From: a virus
Length of the DNA: 55,253 bases
Virus record (IMG/VR): IMGVR_UViG_3300033052_000029
Coordinates: 1-55,253 of that record
Reading direction: 5' to 3' (one strand)
The position numbers were made by a program, and so were the translations under genes. This document shows positions 54,462 to 55,253 of the stretch, piece by piece (the stretch's first letter is position 1; the number at the start of each line of letters is the position of its first letter). The notes beneath the pieces were generated by a model. The model worked only from the letters and a program-made list of their open reading frames with translations. It made no database searches and was not told where the DNA came from.

Positions 54462-54659
54462 ATGGCTGATGTATCGAAGCTTAATGCATATGCCGTCATT
54501 GGCAGCCCGCACGATAGGATAGCGATCCCAAAGCTGACCGCCTATGCCGTTACAAACGATGCAGCGAAGTACATAAGCCTCTCGAAGCTGACCGCCTACG
54601 CGGTCGTGGTTGAATCGCCCGCAGTTGTCGCCCGGCCGCATGTTTTCGTCTGCACCTAA
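54462..54659 (+). CDS. Small repeat protein with three KL(N/T)AYAV units
   Basis: A 65-residue protein: VSKLNAYAV (residues 4-12), IPKLTAYAV (22-30), LSKLTAYAV (40-48), spaced 18 residues apart. Similar SKL-x-x-YA-V repeats occur in small structural proteins at phage tail ends (from memory). Starts 4 bases after the fibre gene. Possibly an oligomeric fibre accessory. Confidence 0.68.
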   Translation: MADVSKLNAYAVIGSPHDRIAIPKLTAYAVTNDAAKYISLSKLTAYAVVVESPAVVARPHVFVCT

Positions 54660-54673
54660 CCAGAAAGGACATC

Positions 54674-55057
54674 ATGGATATCACGATCACCGTCGCCGGC
54701 CAAGTCCACCTTGCGGCATTGAGCCGCGCCTTGGCCGCCTACAACGCCAGCAATCCGCCGCTGGCTGAACAGCAGTTCCTGCAAAAGCTTGTTGACGGGC
54801 AGCTCAAGGGTTTGATCACGGCCTACGTGGTCACGCAACTCACGAAGCTGGCCTTCCTGAACCGCTTCACAGCAAGCGAGCGCATCGCGATTCGCGCCGC
54901 GGCCGAGCAATCCCCGGCGATTCACGACTACATGGCCATGCTGGACGCCGCGCAGGACGTGGACCTGCTGGACGCGCGCACCATCGGCGGCGTGCAGGCG
55001 CTGGAAGCTGCCGGCCTGCTGGGCGAGGGCCGCGCAGGCGAGATCCTGGCGCTGTAG
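54674..55057 (+). CDS. Hypothetical tail-end protein
   Basis: A 127-residue protein starting MDITITVAGQVHLAALSRAL, helical throughout (FLQKLVDGQLKGLITAYVVT, then FTASERIAIRAAAEQSPAIH). It lies between the fibre genes and the membrane protein that precedes lysis. AAAGGA precedes the ATG. It may be a fibre chaperone or virion component; not recognised with certainty. Confidence 0.62.
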   Translation: MDITITVAGQVHLAALSRALAAYNASNPPLAEQQFLQKLVDGQLKGLITAYVVTQLTKLAFLNRFTASERIAIRAAAEQSPAIHDYMAMLDAAQDVDLLDARTIGGVQALEAAGLLGEGRAGEILAL

Positions 55058-55059
55058 CC

Positions 55060-55253
55060 ATGTGCCGCGCGCTCCTGTTCGTGGCGATCTTCCTGACCTG
55101 CCAGGTCGCGCATGTGCTGGCATCGCTCTGGATGATCGGGGCGGCATTGGTCGGCAGTGAGCGTGCCTGGAAGATCATTCTCGGCTACGACTACCTGGGC
55201 AACAGCGTCACCGGCGGCGAGCCGGGCGAGTTGATCAGCACGCGCGCCAACCG
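55060..55253 (+). CDS. N-terminal part of a small phage membrane protein, running off the record end
   Basis: MCRALLFVAIFLTCQVAHVL gives one membrane helix, then GYDYLGNSVTGGEPGELIST RANR, a pattern typical of small phage proteins encoded before lysis genes (D-x-x-x-N-x-x-x-GG-x-P-x-E-x-I-S-x-R). It has no stop before base 55253, and its expected C-terminus is at 3-125. The gene starts 2 bases after the previous stop. Incomplete in this linear record. Confidence 0.8.
   Translation, partial: MCRALLFVAIFLTCQVAHVLASLWMIGAALVGSERAWKIILGYDYLGNSVTGGEPGELISTRAN

Noticed and set aside
1-55253. CRISPR arrays, insertion sequences, rRNA genes or known defence operons
   Set aside because: No regular repeat-spacer array, transposase motif, rRNA segment or recognisable multi-gene defence system was seen on reading both strands.

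Overview
The window is GC-rich throughout most gene blocks (judged by eye, not computed) and reads as one temperate tailed-phage genome with a long, probably non-contractile tail (siphovirus-like). No flanking host DNA is visible. The host is probably a high-GC proteobacterium, most likely a betaproteobacterium. This inference rests on the DUF551-type accessory proteins, the YdaS/YdaT-like regulators, the P4-type integrase and two LexA boxes of the CTGT-N8-ACAG type. The last gene runs off the right end, and its expected C-terminus lies at bases 3-125, one base out of frame. The record therefore looks like a circular or permuted genome cut inside one gene.

Layout. 1-2960, plus strand: lysis cassette (membrane proteins, SAR endolysin, nested Rz/Rz1 spanins) and an HTH-metallophosphoesterase. 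2963-3236: a small gene whose start codon sits inside a LexA box. 3265-3987: an AT-richer membrane protein gene on the minus strand. 4065-5783, minus: integrase, a repeat-rich probable attP and an AlpA-like excisionase. 5802-14902, minus: the early-left operon, with large mosaic DUF551 proteins, NinB, a YqaJ-type exonuclease, a RecT annealase and many tiny translationally coupled ORFs, driven by a PL-like promoter at 14945-14973. 15090-17091: the switch region, with a zinc-ribbon membrane protein, a second LexA box, an Arc-like protein, a short repressor without an S24 peptidase domain, and a Cro/YdaS-like protein. 17323-26688, plus: the early-right operon, with YdaT-like, DUF1364 and HNH proteins, an O-like initiator carrying iterons, a PAPS-reductase-like protein, DnaB, RuvC-like and RdgC-FtsK-gamma proteins, and a putative Q-like late regulator.

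26765-55253, plus: a leader with a terminator, a duplicated structured element and a complete tRNA-Tyr. Then terminase, DUF4055 portal, head morphogenesis, scaffold, capsid, an embedded polysaccharide-deacetylase-like gene, connectors, tail tube, frameshifted tail chaperones, tape measure, GTA-like tail-tip genes (DUF2460, DUF2163, NlpC/P60, tip protein) and fibres.

The least ordinary theme is induction logic. The repressor has no visible self-cleavage domain, while two full-length LexA operators sit at phage promoters, so this phage probably reads the SOS response through host LexA. Several regulatory genes also have a -10 box only 6-7 bases before the ATG, which suggests leaderless mRNAs. 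Other unusual items are the RdgC-FtsK-gamma fusion, the HNH-fused copy of the replication initiator N-terminus, a tail-tip gene split by an in-frame TAA-ATG, and the duplicated RNA-like element in the late leader.
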